DNA of 64,000 nucleotides from Pseudomonas mendocina (GCF_003008615.1 NZ_CP027657.1:2418001-2482000); one strand, 5' to 3'; positions 34,736-43,790 are shown, counted from the stretch's first letter. Notes: generated by a model from the sequence alone, not told the origin. A program made the numbers and translations.

Positions 34736-35003
34736 GTGCGGAGCTGCCTGCACGGCAGTGAAGGCGGTGCTGCTGTCTGCCGTCAGGGTGACCGTTTTCT
34801 GAGCTGCCTGCACGGCAGTGAAGACGACCTTCGCGATCCCGCGATCATCGTAGAATTTCTGAGCTGCCTGCACGGCAGTGAAGGGCGGCCGGCGAAATGG
34901 ATCGCGAGGGCGGCTTTTCTGAGCTGCCTGCACGGCAGTGAAGCTCGAACTCGTCCAGCTCGTCGCAGTTCACATTTTCTGAGCTGCCTGCACGGCAGTG
35001 AAG
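34736..35003 (-). CRISPR. CRISPR array 2, subtype I-F (5 repeats, 4 spacers)
   Basis: Repeats of 28 bp at 34796-34823, 34856-34883, 34916-34943 and 34976-35003 are identical; the one at 34736-34763 is degenerate in its last five bases and marks the leader-distal end. Spacers are 32 bp (34764-34795, 34824-34855, 34884-34915, 34944-34975). All repeats differ from array 1 at one loop position (GTGCA in place of GTGTA). The leader is at 35004 onward, so the newest spacer is 34944-34975. Transcription runs toward cas1. Confidence 0.97.
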
Positions 35004-35110
35004 TAGAGACGATAGCGCCCAAGTTGCTGTTTCTCAACGCTGGAGCCCCTTTTCTGGCGGTTTGACCCTTTTTTCAGGGCTATCTCCAACTCTTTGATTT
35101 TTAAAGAGAC
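35004..35110 (-). promoter_or_regulatory. CRISPR array 2 leader with IHF site
   Basis: AATCAAAGAGTTG (minus strand, 35099-35087) is a perfect IHF consensus, starting 84 nt from the first repeat as in array 1. At the position of the array 1 proximal site (35020-35032) only a degenerate match is present. AT-rich with runs such as AAAAAAGGG shared with leader 1. The remaining 150 bp up to 35260 show no gene. Confidence 0.72.
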
Positions 35111-35259
35111 TGGGTATGGGCTCAGAAAAAGGGTATTAGTCCGGTTTCGAGGCCCATGTGGGTTGCCGCACGCAATCGGTGGGTGGTGCTTTTGCCTGCA
35201 AGGCATGGCGGCTATGCTCGCGCACATTCGATACATGCATCTAACGACAAGGATCGTTC

Positions 35260-36219
35260 ATGACCCAGGCCAACCCTTTCGACATTGCCCCGCCGTCAGC
35301 ACCTGCCGCTACGCGTGAGTCTCCCGCGCTGCCACTTTATCTGGTGGGCGTTGCGCTGTTGGTCGGGGTGATCGGCATCCTGATGACGATCACCGGCCTG
35401 CTGTTCAATTCGCCCATGGAGAACCTGGGTGAGTGGATGCTGCGCTACGGGGTGAGGAACTGGATCAGCCATCTGCTGATGACAGGCCTGTGCGTGTATT
35501 GGCTGACGCAGGCCTATCTGGAGCGCAATGGTCTGGGTGACTATCGGCAGCCCGCCGGTTTGCTGGTCGGTTATGGCCTGGTGTATCTGGGCCTGTCGTG
35601 GATGGGTGGTTACGCGATCAGCTCCCTGTTCATGTGGAGCTACGAGCAACTGAGTCATGGCGCGCTGACCAACCTGTTCTGGTGGGCCTCGGAGTTGCTG
35701 CGCTTTGGTATCGAAGCGCTGCTGCCGCTGTGGCTGCTGCTTTATCTGTTTCGCTACAGCGCCGAGAAGGTTTCCGCGCCTTTGAAAATGTCAGGGCAAA
35801 CACTGGCCTGGTGTTTCGCGCTGGGCGTTGTGGTGGTCTATCTGCAACTGTGTGCCCTGGCCATGCAACTGCTCAGCGGCATGCTGTACAGCGATGCGCT
35901 GGAAGGTTGGGAAGGCTGGATCGTCCTTGGCCATGGGCTGATCAATTTGCTGGTGACGTTCTTTGCGGCGCGTGGCGCCTTGCCTGAGCAGGCGCTGGGT
36001 TTCAATGGCGGGCGTCTGGCGTTGGCCTGCCTGATCACCATGCTGCTGTGGATCGGCACTGCGCTGGTGTGCGCCGCAGTCATGCTGGTGCTGTTGCTCT
36101 TCGGCGGCCGTGGCGAGAGCGTCTTGCTGATTCTGTTGGGCCTGTTGCAACTGGTGCTGCTCTGGCCCTTTACCCGTCTGGGGCTGCGTTGGGGTTACCG
36201 GGCGCAGGCCGCTGTCTGA
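35260..36219 (+). CDS. Multipass inner-membrane hypothetical protein
   Basis: A 319-residue protein with about seven hydrophobic helices (LYLVGVALLVGVIGILMTI near residue 26; LLPLWLLLYLF; CFALGVVVVYLQLCALAM; LVCAAVMLVLLLFGG; VLLILLGLLQLVLLWPF) and a short proline-rich cytoplasmic N-terminus. I do not recognise the family. It borders CRISPR array 2 but is on the other strand, so it is more likely a chromosomal neighbour than a Cas-linked gene. Its stop is 9 bp from the convergent exporter operon. Confidence 0.7.
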   Translation: MTQANPFDIAPPSAPAATRESPALPLYLVGVALLVGVIGILMTITGLLFNSPMENLGEWMLRYGVRNWISHLLMTGLCVYWLTQAYLERNGLGDYRQPAGLLVGYGLVYLGLSWMGGYAISSLFMWSYEQLSHGALTNLFWWASELLRFGIEALLPLWLLLYLFRYSAEKVSAPLKMSGQTLAWCFALGVVVVYLQLCALAMQLLSGMLYSDALEGWEGWIVLGHGLINLLVTFFAARGALPEQALGFNGGRLALACLITMLLWIGTALVCAAVMLVLLLFGGRGESVLLILLGLLQLVLLWPFTRLGLRWGYRAQAAV

Positions 36220-36228
36220 CGGGCTAAC

Positions 36229-37599
36229 TCACTGAGCTGGAGCCGCACTCCAGCCACCGCCCAGCGCCCGTGCCAGTGCCACGCCACTTTGCAGGCGGGC
36301 CAGGCGTAGCAGGGCGCTCTGATCTTCGGCGGCATACAGCGTGCGCTGCGCATCGAGCAGGTTGAGCAGATCGTCGGCGCCCGCCTGGTAACGCCGTTCG
36401 GCCAGTTGCAGGGCGCGCTCGGCCTGGGCCTGTACGTCCTGCTGCGCCTGCCATTGCGCTTCCACGCCGCTGCCGGCATTGAGCGCCACCTGTACATCCG
36501 CGAAGGCTTCGATGATGCGTTGGCGATAGTTGGCCAGCAGCTCTTCGCGCCTGGCGTCGCTGCGGTCACGTTCGGCGGCCAGGGCTCCGCCATCGAAGAT
36601 CGGCGCGGTGAGTGCGGTGGTCAGCGAATACAGCGGATCGGCGAATACACGGCTCAGGCTGCCGGCCGAGCCGTTGGCACCGGCAGAGAGGTTCAGACGC
36701 GGCAGCAGGGCGGCGCGCGCTGCACGCAGGTTGGCGTCGGCGGCACTGAGCTGAGCTTCGGCGCGGGCCAGATCCGGGCGGCGCAGCAGTAGCTCGCTGG
36801 GTAGGCCGACGGTCAGCGAAGGCGCTTGCAGGGTGACGAGCGAGGTCGAGGAAGTTGCCGCCGGTTCGCCCTGGCCGAGCAGCACGGCGAGGTTGCTACG
36901 CACGTCATCGGCCTGCTGGCGCAGTTCTGCTCGGCTGCGGCGTTGCTCGGCGACCAGGCCGCGTTGCTGGGCCAGTTCCAGCGGGGTGGCGGCACCTGCA
37001 TTGGCGCGTGCCTGCACGGTGGCCAGCACCCGCTCGGCATTGTTCAGGTTGAGATCGGCCAGGCGCAGGCGTTCGTCGAGGGCGACCTGGCGCAGCCAGG
37101 TTTCCACCAGGCTGGCGGTCAGGCTCAGGCGCAGGGCATCGCGGTCGAAGCGGCTGGCGGCCAGCTCGGCCTGTGCGGCGTCGTAGTCGGCGGCCAGGCG
37201 GCCCCACAGATCCACTTCATAGCTGGCGACGAGGCCGCCGCTGTAGCGATTGCCGACGGCTTCGCCATTGCCGCCAAGACGGCCTTCACGACTGGCGCCG
37301 AGGTTGCCGTCCAGACGTGGCAGCAGCGGGGCGCCTGCGGCGCGGCTGCTGGCTTCGGCCTGGCGCAGGCGAGCGGCGGCCGCAGCCAGATCCTGATTGT
37401 TGCGCAGCGCCTGGTCGATCAGCGCGTCCAGTTCGGTGCTGGCAAAGCTGCGCCACCAGGTATCGGTCACGGCTTCGCCGGCCTGCGCATGGCGCCACTG
37501 TGCAGGTGCGGCGGGCAGCTCGGCAGGTGTTTCGGGCTTGTGGCTGCAGCCGCTCAGCAGCAGGGCTACGCACAGTGCCGGAATGAGATAGCGGGTCAT
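36229..37599 (-). CDS. Outer-membrane efflux lipoprotein, NodT/OpmQ family
   Basis: TolC-like outer-membrane channel of the tripartite exporter encoded just upstream. The 456-residue protein has a lipobox (ALLLSGC) and two repeated efflux-protein domains (WWRSFASTELDALIDQALRN; ARAEAQLSAADANLRAARAA). I use the ATG at 37599, with AGGA 6 nt before it; an ATG at 37614 overlaps the macB stop but lacks a ribosome-binding site. Gene order adaptor-ATPase-channel equals pvdR-pvdT-opmQ and macA-macB-tolC systems. Confidence 0.9.
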   Translation of the reverse strand: MTRYLIPALCVALLLSGCSHKPETPAELPAAPAQWRHAQAGEAVTDTWWRSFASTELDALIDQALRNNQDLAAAAARLRQAEASSRAAGAPLLPRLDGNLGASREGRLGGNGEAVGNRYSGGLVASYEVDLWGRLAADYDAAQAELAASRFDRDALRLSLTASLVETWLRQVALDERLRLADLNLNNAERVLATVQARANAGAATPLELAQQRGLVAEQRRSRAELRQQADDVRSNLAVLLGQGEPAATSSTSLVTLQAPSLTVGLPSELLLRRPDLARAEAQLSAADANLRAARAALLPRLNLSAGANGSAGSLSRVFADPLYSLTTALTAPIFDGGALAAERDRSDARREELLANYRQRIIEAFADVQVALNAGSGVEAQWQAQQDVQAQAERALQLAERRYQAGADDLLNLLDAQRTLYAAEDQSALLRLARLQSGVALARALGGGWSAAPAQ

Positions 37600-37610
37600 G
37601 AAAAATCCTG

Positions 37611-39569
37611 TCATTGCGCGGCCAGGGCCACCACCGGGTCGAGCCGCGCGGCGGTCTTGGCCGGCAGGTAGCCGAACACCAGGCCGGTGCCCACCGAGCA
37701 GGCGAAGGCCAGCAGCATGGCTGACAGCGAGAACACCAGCGGTACGTCCCAGAGGATCAGCAGGGCGCCGAACAGCAGCCCGCTGGCCACGCCGACGCTG
37801 CCGCCGAGCAGGGTGACCAGCACCGACTCGGTGAGGAACTGGCGCATGATGTCGCGCTGGCGTGCGCCGGTGGCCATGCGGATGCCGATCTCGCGGGTAC
37901 GCTCGCGCACGGTCATCAGCATCACGTTCATCACGCCGATGCCGCCGACCAGCAGCGACACGGCGGCGATCAGGCCGAGCATCAGGGTCATGCTCTGCCG
38001 CGTCTTGGCTTCGGCCTGCAGCTTGGCGGCGGAGTTGTACACGCGAAAATCCGTGCGGCCGTGGCGTTGCTGCATCAGCTCTTCGATGGCGCTTTGCGCC
38101 TGCATGACCAGGTCGCTGCTGCGCACCTGGATCGCACCGTAACTTTCATCACGCAGCTTGGGGAACACCCGCACCACGCCAGTGCTGTGCGGCACCAGCA
38201 CTTGCTGGTCGGGGTAGTTTCCGCCGGCTTCACTGCCTTTCTCGCTCATTACCCCGATCACTTCGAAGGGCGAGCTGTTGATCAGGATGATCTTGCCCAG
38301 CGGGTCGCTGCCATCGGGAAACACTGTCTCGTAGACCTCGTGGCCGAGCACGGCGACCGGGGCGATCTCGCGGTTTTCCGCAGCGCTGAAGAAGCGCCCG
38401 CGCGCCACCGGCCAGTGGTGGATCTGCGGCAGCTTGTCGCCAACGCCGAGCACCTCGGTCTGCAGCGCCTCCTGGCCATGGCGGATCAGTGCCGGGTCAC
38501 GCAGGATGGGCATCACTTCGGCCACTTCGCGCAGTTCGCCGATGGCTGCGAAGTCATCCAGGGTCAGCACGCCGATCGGGCCACCGGTACGCGGCACGTC
38601 GCTGCCGATGTACATCATGTTGGCACCCATCACGCCCATTTCGGCGACCACCTTCTGCCGCGCGCCTTCGCCGACCGCGAGCATGACGATCACCGAGGCC
38701 ACGCCGATGACGATGCCGAGCAGGGTCAGCGCGGTGCGGAACCGATGGATGAGCATTACGCGCATGGCGCCGCGCAGCATGTCGCCCAGTTCGCTGAAGA
38801 ACGACGCGCCGCTGTCGCGCCCGGCCTGGCGCATATCCGGAGCGGGCAGCACATTGCTCGGCACGGCTGCGCCGCTGTCGCTGATCACCTCACCGTCGCG
38901 CACTTCGACCACGCGCCGCGCCTGGGCGGCGACGTCACGGTCGTGGGTAATGAGAATGATGGTGTGGCCGGCGTCGGCCAGTTCATGCAGCAGCGCCATG
39001 ACTTCCTTGCCGCTGCGGCTGTCCAGCGCGCCGGTCGGCTCGTCGGCGAGGATGATGCGCCCGCCGTTCATCAGCGCGCGGGCAATCGACACGCGCTGTT
39101 GCTGACCGCCGGAGAGCTGGCTGGGGCGGTGTTCCAGGCGCTCGTCCAGGCCCAGTCGCTGCAACAGCGCACAGGCACGCTCATGGCGTTGTTCGGCCGG
39201 CATGCCGGCGTAGACGGCGGGCACCTCGACGTTCTCGCGCGCCGTCTCGGTGGCGATCAGGTTGTAGCCCTGGAAGACGAAGCCGAATGCCTCGCGGCGC
39301 AGCCAGGCCAACTGGTCGGCGTCGAAGGCTGCGACGTCCTCGCCGGCGAAGCGATAGCTGCCGGCGCTGGGGCGATCCAGGCAGCCGAGGATGTTCATCA
39401 GGGTCGATTTGCCGGAGCCGGAGGTACCGACGATGGCGACGAACTCACCGGCTTGCACTGTCAGGTCGATGCCGCGCAGGACATCGACTGCCGGTGCGCC
39501 GTTGTCGCCACCGTAGGTGCGACGGATGCCCCGCAGTTCGATCAGCGGTGCTGTTGCTTGAGCTACCAC
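37611..39569 (-). CDS. macB: MacB/PvdT-type ABC transporter (ATPase-permease fusion)
   Basis: A 652-residue fusion. Residues 1-230 form the ATPase (Walker A GTSGSGKSTLMNILG, signature LSGGQQQRVSIARAL, Walker B ILADEPTGALD). After one transmembrane helix comes the large periplasmic MacB domain, then three C-terminal helices (FtsX-like). It drives export of macrolides, siderophores or peptides from the periplasm. Its start overlaps the macA end by 7 bp. Whether the substrate is a pyoverdine-like siderophore or a toxin cannot be told from the sequence; no siderophore genes are near. Confidence 0.92.
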   Translation of the reverse strand: MVAQATAPLIELRGIRRTYGGDNGAPAVDVLRGIDLTVQAGEFVAIVGTSGSGKSTLMNILGCLDRPSAGSYRFAGEDVAAFDADQLAWLRREAFGFVFQGYNLIATETARENVEVPAVYAGMPAEQRHERACALLQRLGLDERLEHRPSQLSGGQQQRVSIARALMNGGRIILADEPTGALDSRSGKEVMALLHELADAGHTIILITHDRDVAAQARRVVEVRDGEVISDSGAAVPSNVLPAPDMRQAGRDSGASFFSELGDMLRGAMRVMLIHRFRTALTLLGIVIGVASVIVMLAVGEGARQKVVAEMGVMGANMMYIGSDVPRTGGPIGVLTLDDFAAIGELREVAEVMPILRDPALIRHGQEALQTEVLGVGDKLPQIHHWPVARGRFFSAAENREIAPVAVLGHEVYETVFPDGSDPLGKIILINSSPFEVIGVMSEKGSEAGGNYPDQQVLVPHSTGVVRVFPKLRDESYGAIQVRSSDLVMQAQSAIEELMQQRHGRTDFRVYNSAAKLQAEAKTRQSMTLMLGLIAAVSLLVGGIGVMNVMLMTVRERTREIGIRMATGARQRDIMRQFLTESVLVTLLGGSVGVASGLLFGALLILWDVPLVFSLSAMLLAFACSVGTGLVFGYLPAKTAARLDPVVALAAQ

Positions 39570-40732
39570 TGAAACCTCGACATGCCGTCATCGGCCGGCG
39601 CTTCGCCGGTCACCAGGCGTTCGCCCTCGACCAGGCCCTCGGTGATTTCCGCTACCTGGCGATCCCGCGCGCCGACCTTCACCGAGCGCAGCTCGGGCTG
39701 CTCGCCCTTGGCCAGAACGCGTACCTGATAGTCGCCCGGTTTGCCTTGCAGGGCGTCCAGCGGTGCGGTGAGCACGCCTTTGGCCGAGGCGGTGACGAAC
39801 ACCACCTGGGCGGTCATCTGTGGCATCAGCTCGCCGTCGTCGTTGTCCACCTCGAACAGCACGGTGTACTGCACCACTTTCTCGGTTTCGCTGGCGCTGC
39901 TGCTCGATTCGCCCTGGCTGCCGGCGGGCACCGGTGGTGCCGGCAGCACCTGGCGCACGCTGCTGTGCCAGCGCCGCTCATCGCCACCGAGGGTGGTGAA
40001 GTACAGCGGTAGGCCGGTCTTGACCCGGCGGATGTCAGCTTCGGAAACGCGCGTCCAGCCGGTCATGCTGGACAGGTCGGCGATGCGCATCACCGTAGGC
40101 GTCTGGTAGGTGGCATTGAGGGTCTGGCCCTGTTTCACGTCGACCCCCAGCACCGAGCCGGCGATGGGCGCGTAGATGCGCGTGTAGCTGAGCTGTGCTT
40201 CGTTGCCACGCAGGCGCGCCTGGGCCTCGGCGATCTGTGCGCGCAGTTGTTTCAGGCGGGCTTGGGCGGAGCGCAGGTTGGCGACGGCGATCTGCACGTC
40301 TTCCTCGCGGGTGGCTTCGTCGGCGAGCAGGCGCTGTTGGCGACGATGTTGCTGCTGCGCCAGGTCTAGCTGTGCCTGTTGCTCGGCCAGTTGCGCGCGC
40401 AGACCATCGAGGGCGGCGCGGTCGGCCTCGACCGTGGCTTCATGCAGGCTGGCGTCGATCTCGGCGAGCAGTTGGCCCTTTTCCACCTGATCGCCCGGCT
40501 CCACATGCAGGCGCATGATCTGCCCGGACACCTGCGCGCCGACCTCCACCGAATGGCGTGGTTGCAGGGTGCCGATGGCGACCACCGTGGCCTCGACGTC
40601 GCCGCGTGATACGGGGACGGTTTCATAGGCGATGGTCGGCGAACGGTGGAGCCAACCGGTCAGGGTCAGCAGGATCGATACGATTGCAGCCAGCAAAACC
40701 AGGCGACGCGGGGAAAAGCGGGAAAACACCAT
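39563..40732 (-). CDS. macA: MacA/PvdR-type periplasmic adaptor
   Basis: Membrane-fusion protein linking the ABC pump to the outer-membrane channel. It has an N-terminal membrane anchor (LVLLAAIVSILLTLTGWL), the lipoyl half-motifs (VVAIGTLQPRHSVEVGAQVS and TRIYAPIAGSVLGVDVKQGQ), and a long coiled coil (residues about 95-175, rich in Q, R and L). The start is unclear: ATG at 40732 (389 residues) or at 40774 (403 residues), both with weak ribosome-binding sites. The substrate specificity is not apparent. Confidence 0.88.
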   Translation of the reverse strand: MVFSRFSPRRLVLLAAIVSILLTLTGWLHRSPTIAYETVPVSRGDVEATVVAIGTLQPRHSVEVGAQVSGQIMRLHVEPGDQVEKGQLLAEIDASLHEATVEADRAALDGLRAQLAEQQAQLDLAQQQHRRQQRLLADEATREEDVQIAVANLRSAQARLKQLRAQIAEAQARLRGNEAQLSYTRIYAPIAGSVLGVDVKQGQTLNATYQTPTVMRIADLSSMTGWTRVSEADIRRVKTGLPLYFTTLGGDERRWHSSVRQVLPAPPVPAGSQGESSSSASETEKVVQYTVLFEVDNDDGELMPQMTAQVVFVTASAKGVLTAPLDALQGKPGDYQVRVLAKGEQPELRSVKVGARDRQVAEITEGLVEGERLVTGEAPADDGMSRFQW

Positions 40733-41044
40733 GCTGAAGCTCGACCTCTGCCTGAGCGCTGAAATACCGGTCATGAACCTGCGCAGCAGCTGCGTGGTGC
40801 ACGGGGACGTGATGCGGATAAGGGAACGGGCCGCCCTGTTCTGGCGGCGCCGAGAGGGTAGAACTGGCGTTCCTAACTACAAAGACGGACGAGGGGCGCA
40901 AAGCCGCTGCCCGTTCGTCGGTGTAAATGAAACAATATGTTTCAGGCTGCCTGTGTCGTGATCAAGAGGAATCCGGAGCGTTGGGTGCTGTTCGCAATTG
41001 CCTTATCCTTCGTCTCCCTCCGCAACGGTGAAGTACGACGCGCT

Positions 41045-41692
41045 ATGCACTACAGCCATATCCTCTTCGATCTCGACGGCACCCTGACCGACCCGCGCGA
41101 GGGCATCACCCGTTCGGTGCAGTACGCACTGAGTAAGCTGGGTATCGACGAGCCGGATCTGACCGCGCTCGAGCACTTCATCGGCCCGCCACTGCTGCAG
41201 TGCTTCATGGCCACCTATGCGCTGGACGAGGCCACGGGTTGGCAGGCAGTCAACCACTACCGTGAGCGCTTCCGGGTGACCGGCTTGTACGAGAACCGCG
41301 TATTCGAAGGCGTGGAGGCGCTGCTCGAGGCGTTGGTGGCGCAGGGGCGCACGCTGTATATCGCCACCAGCAAGCCGACGGTGTTCGCCGAGGAAATTGC
41401 CCGCCACTTCGGTTTCGCCCGCTACTTCAAGCGCATCTACGGTAGCGAGCTGGACGGTACGCGCACCAACAAGGTTGAGTTGCTGGCGCATCTACTGGAG
41501 AGCGAAGGATTGGCACCGGACTCGGCGTTGATGATCGGTGATCGCAAGCACGATCTGATCGGCGCGCGCAGTAACGGCCTGCATGCGGCGGCGGTGGGTT
41601 ATGGCTTCGGCAGTCGCGAGGAGCTGGTGGGCGAGGCGCCGGCCTATCACTTCGATACGCTGGTGCAGTTGCACCAGGCGTTCAGTCGCTAA
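41045..41692 (+). CDS. HAD-family hydrolase, phosphoglycolate phosphatase-like
   Basis: A 215-residue HAD phosphatase. Motif I FDLDGTLTDPREG holds the nucleophile Asp, motif II is the TSKP stretch, and motif III/IV is MIGDRKHDLIGARSNG. The cap domain is of the C1 helical type. It resembles Gph/PA0065-type enzymes; the substrate is unverified. The frame is open upstream to 40937, but MHYSHILFDLDGT is the natural N-terminus. Core-genome neighbour on the far side of the CRISPR and exporter genes. Confidence 0.85.
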   Translation: MHYSHILFDLDGTLTDPREGITRSVQYALSKLGIDEPDLTALEHFIGPPLLQCFMATYALDEATGWQAVNHYRERFRVTGLYENRVFEGVEALLEALVAQGRTLYIATSKPTVFAEEIARHFGFARYFKRIYGSELDGTRTNKVELLAHLLESEGLAPDSALMIGDRKHDLIGARSNGLHAAAVGYGFGSREELVGEAPAYHFDTLVQLHQAFSR

Positions 41693-41698
41693 GTATTC

Positions 41699-41760
41699 GG
41701 TGGGCTGAAGCCCACCCTACGGGGTGAATATAAATAGGTAGGGCTCCGCTTCAGCCCACG
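41699..41760. repeat. REP-type palindrome
   Basis: GGTGGGCTGAAGCCCACC (41699-41716) followed by CCTACGGGG and a partial inverted copy ending CTTCAGCCCACG (about 41749-41760). Same sequence family as the palindrome at 9996-10031. Lies after the HAD gene stop codon and could terminate it. Confidence 0.65.
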
Positions 41761-41858
41761 AAAGGATGCCGCCATGGGTGGGCGGAGATGCTGGAGCAGG
41801 AAGGTCGGAGTGCAAGAACTGGCCCCCGCCGTCAGGCGGGAGCCAATCAGGACAAGCC

Positions 41859-42089
41859 TCAGCCGTTACGCTGATAGATGATCTTCTTGGTACCACCGTC
41901 GCAGCTGCCGACGACCATGCTCTGATCCTGTACTTCGGCGTTGGGCACGATTTCCAGGGTGTAGCTGGGCACGTTGTTGGCCTGAATCTTCACTTCGATT
42001 TCCTGCTTGAGTTCTTCGCAGGGCTTGGGCGCGGCCAGCGCGCCGCCTGCAAGCATCATCAGGGCCAGGGCGGGAATCAGTCGTTGCAT
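41859..42089 (-). CDS. DUF1161 periplasmic protein
   Basis: A 76-residue secreted protein. The signal peptide MQRLIPALALMMLAGGALA is followed by the DUF1161 core KPCEELKQEIEVKIQANNV and YTLEIV, with the second cysteine in VGSCDGGTKKIIY. Two cysteines suggest one disulfide. DUF1161 proteins are common in Pseudomonas and often stress-induced; function unknown. Confidence 0.85.
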   Translation of the reverse strand: MQRLIPALALMMLAGGALAAPKPCEELKQEIEVKIQANNVPSYTLEIVPNAEVQDQSMVVGSCDGGTKKIIYQRNG

Positions 42090-42153
42090 CGCTTGTACCT
42101 CCGGTGTTGGGCGAAAACCTGAATAGGTTGGACTGGCAATGTGCCAATCAGTT

Positions 42154-43215
42154 CTAGTCCTTTTGCAGCAGGCTTTCCAATTCAGCCCGACGATTCGCCT
42201 CCGGCAGCCGACCGAGCGCGGCCACGGCAGCGTAGAAGGCTGGCCAGTCCCGTCCTTCGCGTTCGAACAGCCGAGCGAAAGCCTGCACCCATTGGTCGTA
42301 GAGTCCGAAGGGCAGCAGTTTGGCGTTGTTCAGTGGGCTTTCGACCCAGGCGTCATAGCGGCCCTTGCCGCCCCACTCGCGTTGGCGCAGGGCGCGGTAG
42401 TCGCGGCGCAGGCGCTCGAACTCGGCCTGCTTGGCGGTGCGCATGCTCTCCGCCGGTAGGTTGCTGGCATAGAGCTGCTGCAGGCGTTCACGGCTGGCCA
42501 GTACCAGTTCGATGAACTGCTGACGCTGACGGTCGTCGCTGGCCGGTGGCGTTTCCCCACGGGCGGCATGCCATTGGCGCAGCCCTTCGCGTTCGACGAA
42601 GGTGGCGAAGGATTCGTTGAAGGCGGTGTCACCTGGCAGGTAGTACTGCTGGTGCGCGAGTTCGTGGAAGATCACCGCGATGAAACGCTCGTCGCTCCAG
42701 CGCAGCATGGTGTTGAGCAGCGGGTCGTTGAACCAGCCCAGGGTGGAGTAGGCCTCCACGCCGCCGATATAGGTGTCCAGTCCCTGCTGATGCAGCAGTG
42801 CGGCGGCACCACGGGCGCGGCCTTGCTGGTAGTAGCCGCGATAGGCGACACAGCCAGCGATGGGGAAGCAGTGCAGCTCGGGATCGAGGGAGAACTCCGG
42901 TGTGGCGAACACGTTCCACACCACGAAGGGTCGGCCCAGATCGGCGTACAGGCGATAGCTGCGGTTGTCCGGCAGGTGCAGCCGTGCGCTGGCGAAGTCC
43001 CTGGCCTGCTGTGACAGGCTCAGGCGCCTGGCCAGGTCGGGGTCGGTAGCAGGGTCGCTCAGCAGGCGTTTGATCGGTTGGCGCGCTTGTAGCAAGTGCC
43101 ACTGACCCTGGCCGAGATGAGCGTAATAATCGAGGGTCGAGCAGCCACCCAGCAGCAGTGCGAGCAGGGGAACCGCGACGCGGCGCGGCAGGTCGATAAA
43201 GGAGGCGTTGGGCAT
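42154..43215 (-). CDS. Putative zinc aminopeptidase, lipoprotein (COG4324 family)
   Basis: A 353-residue lipoprotein (signal peptide with lipobox LLLGGC) of the predicted aminopeptidase family. The zinc motif HELAHQQYY lies near residue 184, and the downstream NESFATFVEREG provides the third ligand region. It probably works in the periplasm on peptides or cell-wall fragments, by inference. It is preceded by a divergent lipoprotein gene at 43339. Confidence 0.85.
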   Translation of the reverse strand: MPNASFIDLPRRVAVPLLALLLGGCSTLDYYAHLGQGQWHLLQARQPIKRLLSDPATDPDLARRLSLSQQARDFASARLHLPDNRSYRLYADLGRPFVVWNVFATPEFSLDPELHCFPIAGCVAYRGYYQQGRARGAAALLHQQGLDTYIGGVEAYSTLGWFNDPLLNTMLRWSDERFIAVIFHELAHQQYYLPGDTAFNESFATFVEREGLRQWHAARGETPPASDDRQRQQFIELVLASRERLQQLYASNLPAESMRTAKQAEFERLRRDYRALRQREWGGKGRYDAWVESPLNNAKLLPFGLYDQWVQAFARLFEREGRDWPAFYAAVAALGRLPEANRRAELESLLQKD

Positions 43216-43338
43216 GCCGTCACGCTAGCTGATCGTGTCGTTTGTCTCCAGCCCTGCGCGTATGAATACGCCCGTTGCTCCTCGGTTTTGCCCGCCTCCC
43301 GGTGTAGGCTGGTGCCTGAACCCTTATCGGAGGTCGCC

Positions 43339-43761
43339 ATGCGCGCCCTGCTTCTCGCTCCCGCCCTACTGATGCTCGGGGCCTGTGCGTCGCCCCTGCC
43401 CAAGCCTGATCCTCAACAGGCCTGGGTCGAGCTGTATTCCACTGCCGATACGCTGCTGATGGCCGACCGCCTGGATGACAAGCGCTGGCCTGATGGCCGC
43501 TACTTTCAGGTACCGCCCGGCAAGCACGAGCTGGAAACCCGTTTCCAGTTCGAAGTACGTGGCGGTGGCGGGCTTGGCATGATGAGCGAGCCGTTGCGCA
43601 TGACCTGCGAGATTCGCGTGCGCTACGACGGTTTTGCCGCCGGTCAACGCTACCGCCTCGAAGCCCGTCAGATGCAGATGAAGGCGCAAGCCTGGCTGTA
43701 CGACGATCAGCGCAACGTGTTGGCACGCGGTGAGGTGCTGCGCTGCGGCACGGCCATCTAG
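43339..43761 (+). CDS. Small lipoprotein of unknown function
   Basis: A 140-residue protein with signal peptide MRALLLAPALLMLGAC (lipobox LGAC). The mature part contains YFQVPPGKHELETRFQFEV and YDGFAAGQRYRLEARQM, a small beta-rich fold like the PEGA/DUF-type lipoproteins. Strong ribosome-binding site (GGAGG). Resembles the hypothetical lipoproteins near osmC in P. aeruginosa, from memory. Confidence 0.75.
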   Translation: MRALLLAPALLMLGACASPLPKPDPQQAWVELYSTADTLLMADRLDDKRWPDGRYFQVPPGKHELETRFQFEVRGGGGLGMMSEPLRMTCEIRVRYDGFAAGQRYRLEARQMQMKAQAWLYDDQRNVLARGEVLRCGTAI

Positions 43762-43790
43762 CGGATGGTTATATTGAATGTCGTGCCCTT

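Noticed and set aside
33848..35065. 405-codon open frame crossing cas1 and CRISPR array 2, and small frames inside both arrays
   Set aside because: The 60-bp repeat period keeps frames open artificially (repeated SCLHGSE-type peptides); no genes.
37600..40774. Naming the exporter pvdRT-opmQ outright
   Set aside because: Gene order fits, but MacAB-TolC relatives share it and no pyoverdine genes are in view.
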